Positions 9,517 to 18,542 of a DNA stretch of 62,014 nt are shown here, one piece after another (position 1 is the stretch's first letter; each line of letters begins with the position of its first letter). The notes under the pieces are model-generated. The model saw nothing but the letters and a program-made list of their open reading frames with translations, searched no databases and had not been told where the DNA came from. Position numbers and translations under genes: made by a program. Source of the stretch: Paludibacteraceae bacterium. Its GTDB lineage: Bacteria; Bacteroidota; Bacteroidia; Bacteroidales; Paludibacteraceae. The DNA is taken from positions 1 to 62,014 of the forward strand of contig JAFUEI010000026.1 of NCBI GenBank assembly GCA_017464025.1. The letters are read 5' to 3'.

Positions 9517-9603
9517 GTCATGAAGAAGAGAAAGTGCTGAAGAAAAGGAGGTTGCCGACTTTTCTTCACCGAAGGGGCGGAGCGCATGCACGAGCGGAAA
9601 CGT

Positions 9604-9679
9604 GAACGAAAATGTTGGGTGCATAGAAGAAAATTGAACGAAAAAGTTTAATAGGAAGTATATATACGCCGTATCTTTG
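9604..9679 (+). promoter_or_regulatory. Promoter of the surface-protein genes with upstream candidate operator
   Basis: -7 TATCTTTG (9672-9679) with a degenerate -33 TTTA (9647-9650), spacer 21. The motif GAACGAAAATGTTGGGTGC (9604-9622) lies about 25 bases upstream of the -33 element and matches the two copies at the regulator gene. That position suits an activator site. Confidence 0.5.
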
Positions 9680-9758
9680 CATTCGGAAAAGAAGAGGCCG
9701 AACGGAAAAAAAGTAAAAATTAAAAATTAAAAGAACGGATGAGAGGGCGATGAGGGGA

Positions 9759-9826
9759 AGGACCAACTGAGCTATTCTATAGGACTAACAGAAGATATCC
9801 AATCATATAGGACCAACTGAAGCTAT
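9759..9826 (+). repeat. Direct repeats in the leader of the LRR gene
   Basis: AGGACCAACTGA-GCTAT at 9759-9775 recurs as AGGACCAACTGAAGCTAT at 9809-9826, exactly 50 bases apart. A weaker copy, AGGACTAACA, lies between them at 9781. All are in the predicted untranslated leader. Confidence 0.7.
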
Positions 9827-9899
9827 CGATTATATAACCAAGACCCGTGAAGGTGTAAGAGCGGGAGCAGAGGGATTCTGCTAATACAAAATAAAAATT

Positions 9900-11420
9900 A
9901 TGAAGAGAGTATTACTTTGTGTTGTCATGGCGGCAATGATGATGCCGGCCATGGCGGAATTGGCGAGCAGCGGCAAGCACGGCACCTGCGACTGGACATT
10001 TGACAGTGCGACCGGCTTGTTGACCATCAGCAGTTCGTCAGACGCCCCCTGGAACCTACAGGGGACAGAGCGTCAGGGAGAACTGAAAATAGGCAATATG
10101 CTGCAGTCACCTTTCGCTGCAAAAGATGAAATACGGGAGGTAATGATCGAGGAGAGCGTATTTGAGATTGGGACAGGCGCCTTCATGGGCTGTAGGAATC
10201 TGAAGAAAATCACTTTCCCTTCCACCATCGGTGTGATTGGCTTTTCTTCCGACAGTGAGTCCGAGGACATTTTGTATCAACTGCCGTGGTTTGCCTGCAC
10301 GGGATTGGAGACCCTTGTCTTCAAAACCAAATATTCACCGGACCTATGGAACGGCTTATCGGAGAGAGAAACGATGGTAGAGAGATGGGGACTGGAAGAC
10401 CCGTCGAAGGTGAATCTGCAGCTTTACGACGAGAGCATAAAGAACTTTGTGGAATCCGGCTGGGGTGTGTTCCATATCACGTCGCTGCCTGCTGTGGCAG
10501 AAGGCAAATTCGGAGCAAATGATGCCTTCAGTTGGAAAGTCTCGGGCAATGGCAAGCTGACGGTTTCGGGGAACGGAGCGATGCCCGACTTTGAGACGAT
10601 AGATAAACAGCCTTGGAACAGCTATATCAGCAAGATTACGGAGATAGTAGTAGCAGAAGGTATCACTCATGTGGGATCTGCGGCCTTTGCTTTCTGCGGC
10701 GAAGCAGAATCCGCTTATCTGCCAGCGACATTGAAATCCATCGGCGAGAATGCCTTCAATATAACCCCCAAACTGACAGAGATAACCTGTGCCTCCATAT
10801 CGGTACCGACCTTAGGCAAGTATGCCCTACCGACGCTGAACGACGGGCATCGCTATATCTTCGTATGGTCTTATATGGAGAGCAGTTTCGAAGCCGACAG
10901 CGAATGGAACAAGCACACCATCGTTGCCTTCGGTGCACAGCAGACAGAGGTGTTCTACACGGATGTTGAGGTGGAGTCCTTGGGTGAGAACATACTGTAT
11001 ATCACTTGGCCGGAAGTGGCGGGTGCCGTTGAGTACGTGATAACGCTCACTTCGGAAGACGGCACGGTGGAATACGAAATCACCTTCGGCAAAGACGGGA
11101 AGGTGACATCCTATGTAAAGAAGAAAGCTCCGAGCCGCTTGCCGCAATATACAGTTGAGGAAACGATTGACGGCTTCGGGCTGACCCTCAACGGATTGGA
11201 GAGTGGCAAGAAGTACAACGTGACGGTTGTGGCGAAAGACGAGACCAAGGCGATAGCGACTTACAAGAAGACCGTATCGACGGTCAGCAATGTGACGACC
11301 GGCATAGATGAAATCGGGCAGTCGCGAGTTGGAAACGCACAGAAAGTGCTCATAGACGGCAAGGTGTTGATTCTGCGCGACGGCAAGGCTTATAACGTCT
11401 TGGGCGCGGAGATGCGATAA
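9900..11420 (+). CDS. Exported BspA-type leucine-rich-repeat protein with C-terminal tag
   Basis: Predicted exported protein of 506 residues. Signal peptide MKRVLLCVVMAAMMMPAMA; then two BspA/LRR_5-like modules, each opening with a beta-rich segment (CDWTFDSATGLLTIS; FSWKVSGNGKLTVSGNGAMPD) and continuing as repeats such as VFEIGTGAFMGCRNLKKITF and VGSAAFAFCG; a fibronectin-III-like domain (about 355-455); and a C-terminal tag (KVLILRDGKAYNVLGAEMR). The same kind of tag ends the next two proteins. BspA-type LRR proteins often act in adhesion or host contact; that role is only inferred here. No lipobox cysteine is present. Confidence 0.8.
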   Translation: MKRVLLCVVMAAMMMPAMAELASSGKHGTCDWTFDSATGLLTISSSSDAPWNLQGTERQGELKIGNMLQSPFAAKDEIREVMIEESVFEIGTGAFMGCRNLKKITFPSTIGVIGFSSDSESEDILYQLPWFACTGLETLVFKTKYSPDLWNGLSERETMVERWGLEDPSKVNLQLYDESIKNFVESGWGVFHITSLPAVAEGKFGANDAFSWKVSGNGKLTVSGNGAMPDFETIDKQPWNSYISKITEIVVAEGITHVGSAAFAFCGEAESAYLPATLKSIGENAFNITPKLTEITCASISVPTLGKYALPTLNDGHRYIFVWSYMESSFEADSEWNKHTIVAFGAQQTEVFYTDVEVESLGENILYITWPEVAGAVEYVITLTSEDGTVEYEITFGKDGKVTSYVKKKAPSRLPQYTVEETIDGFGLTLNGLESGKKYNVTVVAKDETKAIATYKKTVSTVSNVTTGIDEIGQSRVGNAQKVLIDGKVLILRDGKAYNVLGAEMR

Positions 11421-11508
11421 GGTCTTTTTCCGGAGGAGCCGAACCGGATATTCCTGAGGGCACGGATAATCCGGATGTTCCGGAAATCCGGAAGAAAACC
11501 AGCACAGG

Positions 11509-11534
11509 CCCTGCGGGATTGGTTTCCCGCAGGG
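11509..11534 (+). terminator. Hairpin after the LRR gene
   Basis: Perfect 9-bp stem CCCTGCGGG (11509-11517) / CCCGCAGGG (11526-11534) with an 8-base loop and no T-run, so it may attenuate rather than stop transcription. The sequence GCAGGGTTACAAC at its 3' edge (11529-11541) is repeated at 11562-11574, beside a second small hairpin CTCTC/GAGAG. Confidence 0.5.
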
Positions 11535-11608
11535 TTACAACAAAAATAGACTCTCTTGAGAGCAGGGTTACAACGAAATGACTGTTAACCATATAAAATA
11601 AGTACATT

Positions 11609-14600
11609 ATGAAAAAACATCTTCTTTTAATGATGGCCATGCTGTGTTATGCGGCAGTAAGTATGACGGCCTCGGACAGTATTCCAGTGCCACGTTACAT
11701 CACCAACTTCAAGCTGGACTTGGACAAAGGGACAATCAGTTTTACTGATACATATCGGCCTGATTTATACGCAACTCAAAGTAGGGATTATACTGTTTAT
11801 CTAATAGCAAGGAGTTGTGACTTCACGCCGGAGAATCGTTTCTCGACCTACAAAACATTCAATGGAGAGATGGTTTACTGCTACGATAATTTAAAAAACA
11901 ATTATGAATCGCGCATTGTAGGTAGCAGGAGTTGGAATCCTCGTGATCTTGGAATAGATAGTGATGTTATTACGGTTGATGTGAGCAGTCTTATCCGGCA
12001 GAGTTATGAGCATCTTTATCCTTTGGCAGGTGTCACTTTCATAGTGGAGCCGCATTATATGAAGCCTACAGGAAAAGGTATATCTACACCATATAGTTAC
12101 TATACGAATGATTATTATGATAATACACAGTCTTACCTGATAAATTATTATGAGTATGACCTGCCTTATACCCGACTTTTCGATGTCAATGTGCCGGAGT
12201 CGGTCAATTACGGCGAAGTGTTGCAAATCAATGCCAAACTATGCCGCAGTATGGGAGATTTAACCGAGTACTATATTCAACTCAGACACGACAATACACA
12301 ATGGGTATATGTAAAACGATTGGGCTTGCCTGCGGAAAACGGCAAAGTAAATGTGCCTATAAGCTACTCTAAGGTATATGATGTTATAGGCTACAAACAT
12401 GCATATTATCGTTTGAGTTCTTTCGTAAAGGGAGAGTATGAATGTAATGGAAAGAAAGAGTTTCATTGGGAGTATGTTACTGATGTAAAGAAAGTTGATA
12501 TTTATTTCCCGTGTGTGGTAGAAGGCGGCGAGCCGGAAATGTATATGGCGGATGAGAAGGTTGTGTTGCCTGCTGCCCCCGACTGCCAGGAGTATGTGGT
12601 TGAGAGCGCGCTTCCTGTGGTGCTGAAAAAGACTAACGGACAAACAAGTTTTGCGATGCCTGCTGCGCCTGTCAATGTATCGCTCAAACAGTCGGAGTAT
12701 AAGGTGAAGTTCCTCAATGCTGATTATACACTGCTTTCGGAGCAGACAGTTGTCTGCGGTGAGGATGCAATGGCTCCTGCTGACCCGACCATCGCGGGCA
12801 TGACTTTTAATGGCTGGAACAAAGATTTCACTAATGTGCATAAAGATATGACCGTGATGGCATTGTATGACATGGGTGATGACTATTTCTTCTACGACAT
12901 ACTGACGGAGCACAAGAGCGAATACAGTTATGAAGGCTTTGCGGGGAGCGAGAAGCGTGCGATGATGGGTGACTCGCTCAGCTTCGACCTCGAGCTACGC
13001 ACACCGGCCGATGCCACCGTCAGATACCAGCGGGGACTGAAAGACAGCGAGGGGAACTGGAAATGGAACGACCCGATAAAGATAGGTACCTACAATGCGA
13101 CGGAAGCCGACGGCGAGTCGAGGCACTATCCGCTGCAGGTGGCCGTGGCCTACGAATACGGCAACAAGATGTCGCTGCGCTACGGGGAGGCCTTCCGGTA
13201 CAACGTATATAGTGCAGGAACCACGATATTGTCGGAGCCCTACGAGTTTGACGTGTATTACGAGATGGGGATAAAGAGCCTGATAGACGACCCGAATGAC
13301 CCGTCGCTTGCCGCCGACCTGTACACCTCGAACAAGCAGGGAGAACAGTCGTGGGGGAGCAACTTCAGTATTCCGGCACGATATAACGACACGGTGACAG
13401 TGGAACTGAAGAACGGAAGCGCCGGCTGCCTGAATTTCGCCCGCACCAACAAACCAAGTTACTCACTCACCACCGGCATCAGCGGGAACGGGAAAGCCTA
13501 CTTTATCTGCCCGGGTGAAGAGGAGACCGTGAAAGTGACGACCGGCAAGTATGTGCTGCTGTTTGACGGTGCCTACCCAATAAAGCAATATGACTTCACG
13601 GCACAGGGGTTAGGCAAATACAATGCTTATTATGCGGAAGTTGTGGACTGCGGAGGCAAGATAAAGAACATGCCCACTACGCCGGAAATGAACAACAGCA
13701 TTTTCCTGGGCTGGAAGAACGAGAGCTATGACAAGTATGACGATGACGCTTATTTGAACGTGCCTTCTATAGGCGGGACAGTGCTCACTTTCACAGCACA
13801 GTGGGAGGACATTCCGACACCGGTATATTACACCGTGCGTTTCCTTGACAAAGAGGGGAATGAGATAGCGGGTTCGAAGCAGACCGTATTGGAAGGCAGC
13901 AACGCGACAGCTCCTGCCGCCCCCGAGGTGGAAGGCTTTGTGTTTGTCGGTTGGGACAAGCCGTACACCAATATTACAGCCGACGTAAACATCCAAGCAC
14001 AATACGTAGCAGAGACCTCCATTCACACGGTGACATATCAGAATATAGACGGCACCACGTTGTTCACGGAGCAAGTGCTTGACGGTCAGGCGGCCAAAGG
14101 CTACATCATGTATCACAAGGGGGGCACCTTCGTCGGCTGGATGAACACGGAAACGCTGCAGATGGAAGACCTGCAGAACATCACCTCCGACCTCACCGTC
14201 AGACCCGTATTCCAGCTATACACCTATTCGGTAAGATTCTTCGACTGGAACATGATGCAGATAGGCATCACCCAGGAAGTGGAATACGGCAAGTCCGCGA
14301 CAGCGCCGGAGAATGTGCCAGCTATAGAAGGATATACGTTTACCGGCTGGGACAAGGACTTCTCCCACGTGACGGAGGACATGGATATTGTGGCGCAATA
14401 CAAGCCGAGCGCACCGACACCGAAAACGTACAGGGTTACGCTGGTGTCATCAGACAAAGGGGAGATCATGCTTGCCGAGGAGAATATCGACCTTGATGCG
14501 GTACCGGAAAACACCATCCTGCACCTGACGGCCATGCCATACGACGAGTACATATTCGTCAGATGGTCGGACGACGAGACCGAGAATCCGCGGGAGGTTA

Positions 14601-14770
14601 CCGTAGTAAGCGATATGGAGTTCAGTGCAGTATATGAACTGAAGAGTGACGGAACCGAAGAGATTGCTGCGGGGACAAGCCGGCCGCTGAAAGTAATCGT
14701 CAACGGCGAGATGCGAATACTGCTGCCTGACGGAAGGCAACTGAACATCCTCGGAACGGAGACAAAATAA
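11609..14770 (+). CDS. Large exported InlB/Flg_new-repeat protein, paralogue A
   Basis: Exported protein of 1053 residues with signal peptide MKKHLLLMMAMLCYAAVSMTA. An unrecognised N-terminal region (about 25-360) precedes one InlB-type repeat (about 363-425, ending TFNGWNKDFTNVHKDMTVMA). A large middle domain with MGDDYFFYDI and RAMMGDSLSF follows. Then come three more repeats (about 741-800, 805-870, 873-935; each with the G[FY].F.GW...F..V..D pattern), a divergent repeat ending RWSDDETENP, and the C-terminal tag (RILLPDGRQLNILGTETK). Related repeats occur in Listeria internalin B and many surface proteins. The first 0.9 kb of the gene is visibly AT-richer than the rest. Host or surface binding is inferred. 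Confidence 0.8.
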   Translation: MKKHLLLMMAMLCYAAVSMTASDSIPVPRYITNFKLDLDKGTISFTDTYRPDLYATQSRDYTVYLIARSCDFTPENRFSTYKTFNGEMVYCYDNLKNNYESRIVGSRSWNPRDLGIDSDVITVDVSSLIRQSYEHLYPLAGVTFIVEPHYMKPTGKGISTPYSYYTNDYYDNTQSYLINYYEYDLPYTRLFDVNVPESVNYGEVLQINAKLCRSMGDLTEYYIQLRHDNTQWVYVKRLGLPAENGKVNVPISYSKVYDVIGYKHAYYRLSSFVKGEYECNGKKEFHWEYVTDVKKVDIYFPCVVEGGEPEMYMADEKVVLPAAPDCQEYVVESALPVVLKKTNGQTSFAMPAAPVNVSLKQSEYKVKFLNADYTLLSEQTVVCGEDAMAPADPTIAGMTFNGWNKDFTNVHKDMTVMALYDMGDDYFFYDILTEHKSEYSYEGFAGSEKRAMMGDSLSFDLELRTPADATVRYQRGLKDSEGNWKWNDPIKIGTYNATEADGESRHYPLQVAVAYEYGNKMSLRYGEAFRYNVYSAGTTILSEPYEFDVYYEMGIKSLIDDPNDPSLAADLYTSNKQGEQSWGSNFSIPARYNDTVTVELKNGSAGCLNFARTNKPSYSLTTGISGNGKAYFICPGEEETVKVTTGKYVLLFDGAYPIKQYDFTAQGLGKYNAYYAEVVDCGGKIKNMPTTPEMNNSIFLGWKNESYDKYDDDAYLNVPSIGGTVLTFTAQWEDIPTPVYYTVRFLDKEGNEIAGSKQTVLEGSNATAPAAPEVEGFVFVGWDKPYTNITADVNIQAQYVAETSIHTVTYQNIDGTTLFTEQVLDGQAAKGYIMYHKGGTFVGWMNTETLQMEDLQNITSDLTVRPVFQLYTYSVRFFDWNMMQIGITQEVEYGKSATAPENVPAIEGYTFTGWDKDFSHVTEDMDIVAQYKPSAPTPKTYRVTLVSSDKGEIMLAEENIDLDAVPENTILHLTAMPYDEYIFVRWSDDETENPREVTVVSDMEFSAVYELKSDGTEEIAAGTSRPLKVIVNGEMRILLPDGRQLNILGTETK

Positions 14771-14782
14771 CGGAAGGCAACT
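14730..14782 (+). repeat. 13-bp direct repeat at the end of paralogue A
   Basis: ACGGAAGGCAACT occurs in the last codons (14730-14742) and again just behind the stop codon (14770-14782), 40 bases apart. Confidence 0.8.
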
Positions 14783-14815
14783 AACGAGAGTTCGAAATAA
14801 CTAAAACCAAGAGAT

Positions 14816-17800
14816 ATGAAGAAGTATTGGCTTTTGTTGGCGGCAGCGATAGCGGCTGTGACAAGTATGGCGGCGGAAAAGATTACCGAGGTGGACAAAG
14901 TGCCTTGGGAGAAGTTGACCAATGTCATTACATTCGATGAAGAAACAAGCACGTTGAGTTTTTATGACAAATACCGTCAAGATGAGACCATAAAGCGCAT
15001 CTACACGATAGGATTCTACCACCGCGACAAAACAGACAGCAACGGGAACGACAGAAGAAACAGCATCCTCAAAGTAGAGCCATCAGGCGGCGGTGATGCC
15101 GTGTATATTTACGGCGTGAAACAGGGGGCGAATTACTGTATTGAAACCAGAGTGAGAGAGCAGGGTGTGCCCTTAGAGAAAGTCGTCAAAACCGGTTATG
15201 CCGACGGCAGAACGCTCCGTACTATCAATATAAAGGATGAGATAGCAGCCTGTATAAAAAAAGGATATTTACAACTGCGCATTGTAATCATGGGACAGGA
15301 AGAGACGAGTGACGGAGAGATACTATCGTATGAGGATACAGGGAAACGGAAGCAATACTTCGGCTCGCATCTGAACAACTATATTGATGTAGATTTGAAC
15401 TATAACAGGTTCAACACCTTGGCCCTATTCTGCGAAAACATTGCGTATCATGGTTCTGATTTTGAGATTGAAGCCATGATACAAGGCTTCGGTCCTACCA
15501 ATTATTACCTTCAGCGCAGCGAAGACAAATTCATGTGGTGGACCATAGAATCGGGCAAAATATCCCAAAACCATTCAAGAGAAGGCCAATCGATTCTCTT
15601 CAAGCTTCCGTTCAAAGAGAACGGGTATCCCTCGGTTTATTACTACCGTCTGATAGCCCAGGATGTGAATACCGGTATTCGGGACACAACATCAACAGAG
15701 AGCGTCAAATATGTATATAACTGTTATCATTACAACGGTCTGAAATATTTGAGAGAAGCAGGAGAGACCTACACGCTGCCGAAACCAAGCGACTGCAGAA
15801 AGTACAAAGTGATCAGCGACTTCCCCGTACAACGAAAGGTAGTTGGCGACTATATAGAGTTTACGCAGCCGGCATGCGATGTTGAGATACGAGAAGATAC
15901 GCTGTATCATTATGTACGTTTTCTTGACAAGGACCATAAGGTGCTGAAAACAGAGATCGTGGAATGCGGTTCGGACGCGACTCCTCCGGATGCTCCTGAG
16001 GTGACGGGTTATACCTTCCGCGAATGGAGCGGCGACGTGACCAATGTGCACAGCGACCTGTCGGTGAAAGCCCTTTATGACATGGGTGACGACTATTGGT
16101 TCTACGACTACATGTCGCGGCACAAGAACGAGCGCTATTATGTGTCGGGCTTTACGGGGGACAAGCACCGTGCGATGATGGGTGATACGTTAGAGTTCAC
16201 GGCCGAGGTTCGCACTCCTGCCGAATCGACACTGACCTACGAGACGGCCACCCGCAACGGGGAGGGGGAATGGCAATGGTCGGGCGAGATCATGGCCGGC
16301 ACCTTTACAGCCGCCGATGCGAAGCGGGGCGAGTCGATAGCGTACAAAAAAGCTGTTGCCGTGGCCTACGACTATAGTAACGAGATAGCCTTCCGCAACG
16401 GTTTCGCCTTCCGGTTCTGCCTGAACAGTGCAGGCACGAAGATATACTCCGACCTGTATGAGTTTGAGGTGTATTACCCGATAACGGTGAAGAGCAAGAT
16501 TGAGCAAAGCGACGGCACGATGGAGGCTGTGTTTGCTACAAACAGCGACGGCGATGTGGCAATGGGTGCAGAGTGTGTGATACCAGCGCGGTACAAGGAC
16601 CAGATCCGGATAACGCGTCTGAACAACAATGCGGGGGGCTGCCTGCGTTTCAGCCGCGTAAACAAGCCGTCGGCGACGTTGGATGACGGATTGGACGAGA
16701 AAGGAGCCGCCTGGTTTGCCTGTCCGGGAGAGAAAGAGACTGTGACGGTGGAGGCAAGCAAGAAGGTGGTGTGGTTCAGCGGCACGAAAGAGACGCAGGC
16801 CTACGACTTCAGCGCCGAGGGGCTGGGCAAATATCAGCACGCCTACTACGCGGAGGTGGTGAACTGCGGCGGCAGCATCTCGAAGATGCCCGAAGACCCC
16901 GAATGGGAGGATCGCGTCTTCCTCGGCTGGAAAAACGACACGTGGGGCGAGTATGCAGACAATGCCTACCTCAGCGTGCCCGCTATAGAAGACAACCAGC
17001 TGGAGTTCACCGCCCAATGGGAAGATCTGCCGGACCCCGTATATTACACCGTCAACTTCTATGAGCAAGACGGCCAGACGCTGATAGAGAGCAAGCAGGT
17101 TATGGAAGGGGAGAATGCGGTGCCGCCTATAGGCAGCAAGATACCGACCATAGCGGGGTATCATTTTGCCGGATGGGACAAGTCGTATGACATGGTGACC
17201 GAAGACCTGGACATCAAGGCTCTGTATGGCGAGGACGGCAAGGAATGGACCGTTACTTACAAGAATTGGGACGATGAGGTGTTAGGGACGGAGATCGTGG
17301 AAGACGGTTGTGCCGCGATAGCGAACATAAAACCGACCCGCGAGCATTATGTGTTTGCCGGGTGGGATGAGGACCTGAGCCATATCAGTTCTGACATCAC
17401 GACCAAAGCACAGTTTACGGAAGAGCTGTTCACCGTAAGCTTCATGGTGGACGGCGTGGTGACCTACAGTGTGCAAGCGTTGTACGGTTTTGACGCCACC
17501 ACCATCACCTACAAGCCCAACGGCACGCCCACTACGCCTCAAAAAGAGCCGACAGCGACAACCGTCTATACGTTCAAGGGCTGGGTACCGGAAGTGACCT
17601 CCGTGACGGAGGATGTGACCGTGGAAGCGGTGTTTGAAGAGAGCGTCCGCACCTACGAGGTAGTATTCCAGAACTGGGACTACACGGAGATAGACAAGCA
17701 GCAGGTGGAGTACGGCAAGGCAGCCACAGCCCCCGCGACCCCGACACGCAGCGGCTACAGCTTCACCGGCTGGGACCGCACATTCGACGAGATCAAGACC

Positions 17801-18214
17801 GACCTTGTGGTGACAGCCCAGTTTGAGAAGAAGAAGGCATCGAAACCGTCCACGACAACCTATAGCGTGAAACTGAAGGCCGTGAACGGGAAGATTACCG
17901 TGGAAGAGGACTATTATGACTTAGAGTACGTGCCGGAGGGGACCGAGCTTCACCTGAAGGCTGTCGCCGACAAGGGCTATGCGTTCAAGCAGTGGTCGGA
18001 CGGCGTGAGCACCGCCTCGCGCACTGTGGTCATCACGAAAGACATCACCTATACCGCCGAATTCGAGCAGATAAAGGATGGGATTGAGGACGTAGAAAGT
18101 CAACAGCCGAAAGCAGAACGTCCTATCAAAATCCTTGACCCTGCCACCGGCGAAATCCGCATCGTTCTGCCCGACGGCAAGATATACAATCTGCTTGGAG
18201 CAGAGGTGAAGTAG
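14816..18214 (+). CDS. Large exported InlB/Flg_new-repeat protein, paralogue B
   Basis: Exported protein of 1132 residues, a full-length paralogue of the preceding gene. Signal peptide MKKYWLLLAAAIAAVTSMAA. An N-terminal region is followed by a first repeat (about 365-430) and the shared middle domain (MGDDYWFYDYMSRHKNERYY, RAMMGDTLEF, GLGKYQHAYYAEVVNCGG). Then come four InlB-type repeats starting near 743, 811, 872 and 947, a divergent repeat near 1015 (QWSDGVSTASRTVVI) and the tag (IRIVLPDGKIYNLLGAEVK). It has one more repeat than paralogue A, which accounts for most of the length difference. It lies 45 bases behind paralogue A and ends at a strong terminator, so the surface genes likely form one unit. 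Confidence 0.8.
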   Translation: MKKYWLLLAAAIAAVTSMAAEKITEVDKVPWEKLTNVITFDEETSTLSFYDKYRQDETIKRIYTIGFYHRDKTDSNGNDRRNSILKVEPSGGGDAVYIYGVKQGANYCIETRVREQGVPLEKVVKTGYADGRTLRTINIKDEIAACIKKGYLQLRIVIMGQEETSDGEILSYEDTGKRKQYFGSHLNNYIDVDLNYNRFNTLALFCENIAYHGSDFEIEAMIQGFGPTNYYLQRSEDKFMWWTIESGKISQNHSREGQSILFKLPFKENGYPSVYYYRLIAQDVNTGIRDTTSTESVKYVYNCYHYNGLKYLREAGETYTLPKPSDCRKYKVISDFPVQRKVVGDYIEFTQPACDVEIREDTLYHYVRFLDKDHKVLKTEIVECGSDATPPDAPEVTGYTFREWSGDVTNVHSDLSVKALYDMGDDYWFYDYMSRHKNERYYVSGFTGDKHRAMMGDTLEFTAEVRTPAESTLTYETATRNGEGEWQWSGEIMAGTFTAADAKRGESIAYKKAVAVAYDYSNEIAFRNGFAFRFCLNSAGTKIYSDLYEFEVYYPITVKSKIEQSDGTMEAVFATNSDGDVAMGAECVIPARYKDQIRITRLNNNAGGCLRFSRVNKPSATLDDGLDEKGAAWFACPGEKETVTVEASKKVVWFSGTKETQAYDFSAEGLGKYQHAYYAEVVNCGGSISKMPEDPEWEDRVFLGWKNDTWGEYADNAYLSVPAIEDNQLEFTAQWEDLPDPVYYTVNFYEQDGQTLIESKQVMEGENAVPPIGSKIPTIAGYHFAGWDKSYDMVTEDLDIKALYGEDGKEWTVTYKNWDDEVLGTEIVEDGCAAIANIKPTREHYVFAGWDEDLSHISSDITTKAQFTEELFTVSFMVDGVVTYSVQALYGFDATTITYKPNGTPTTPQKEPTATTVYTFKGWVPEVTSVTEDVTVEAVFEESVRTYEVVFQNWDYTEIDKQQVEYGKAATAPATPTRSGYSFTGWDRTFDEIKTDLVVTAQFEKKKASKPSTTTYSVKLKAVNGKITVEEDYYDLEYVPEGTELHLKAVADKGYAFKQWSDGVSTASRTVVITKDITYTAEFEQIKDGIEDVESQQPKAERPIKILDPATGEIRIVLPDGKIYNLLGAEVK

Positions 18215-18379
18215 GAAGGGGCAGGCATGGATGTCCATGAGACGAGACGAGCAATCAGAATCAGCCTACTTGTTCAGACACGGATTCGGTCTGACGACCG
18301 ATGTCGGGATTCTATCCCGACGCAACAGAAGAAAGCATCAGTGACGGTTGCCAGACGCCAGAGAGAAGGCAAACAGGAA

Positions 18380-18427
18380 AGCGCTTGCGGCAGGAGAGAT
18401 GCCGCAAGCGCTTTTGCTCTTTTTTAC
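18380..18427 (+). terminator. Strong rho-independent terminator of the surface-protein locus
   Basis: Perfect 13-bp stem AGCGCTTGCGGCA (18380-18392) / TGCCGCAAGCGCT (18400-18412), 7-base loop, followed by a T-rich tail. Confidence 0.9.
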
Positions 18428-18453
18428 GAACTTGAAACCGGCAGAAGAGAAAG

Positions 18454-18485
18454 TTTGCACAATTCAGAAATTATGCCTACTTTTG
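18454..18485 (+). promoter_or_regulatory. Promoter of phosphoglucomutase
   Basis: -33 TTTG (18454-18457), 20-base spacer, -7 TACTTTTG (18478-18485). The transcript leader would be about 50 bases. Confidence 0.75.
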
Positions 18486-18542
18486 TGGGCAGAAAAACCA
18501 TTCTCTTCACAACGTAAATAATAACCCTAAAAACCATATATC

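Larger units (their letters stand above)
9311..9899. other. 589-base non-coding gap upstream of the surface-protein genes
   Basis: No credible gene is seen. The left part is ordinary in composition; the right part is AT-rich. It holds a minus-direction terminator-like hairpin (9483-9516), the third copy of the candidate operator (9604-9622), a promoter (9647-9679) and a leader of about 215 bases with a repeated AGGACCAACTGA element. Short open frames on the minus strand look like chance. Confidence 0.7.
18215..18542. other. 328-base intergenic region before pgm
   Basis: No gene is seen. It contains a perfect 8-bp hairpin GTCGGGAT/ATCCCGAC (18303-18321, 3-base loop), the terminator at 18380-18427 and the pgm promoter. 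Confidence 0.8.

Noticed and set aside
9566-9766. 66-codon hydrophobic open frame on the minus strand in the 9.3-9.9 kb gap
   Set aside because: It covers the candidate operator and promoter of the surface-protein genes, and its hydrophobicity follows from AT-rich DNA; no start signal was seen.
11420-11608. Independent TTTG-type promoter for the first InlB-repeat gene
   Set aside because: No TAnnTTTG element at proper spacing was found in the gap; read-through from the LRR promoter is more likely.
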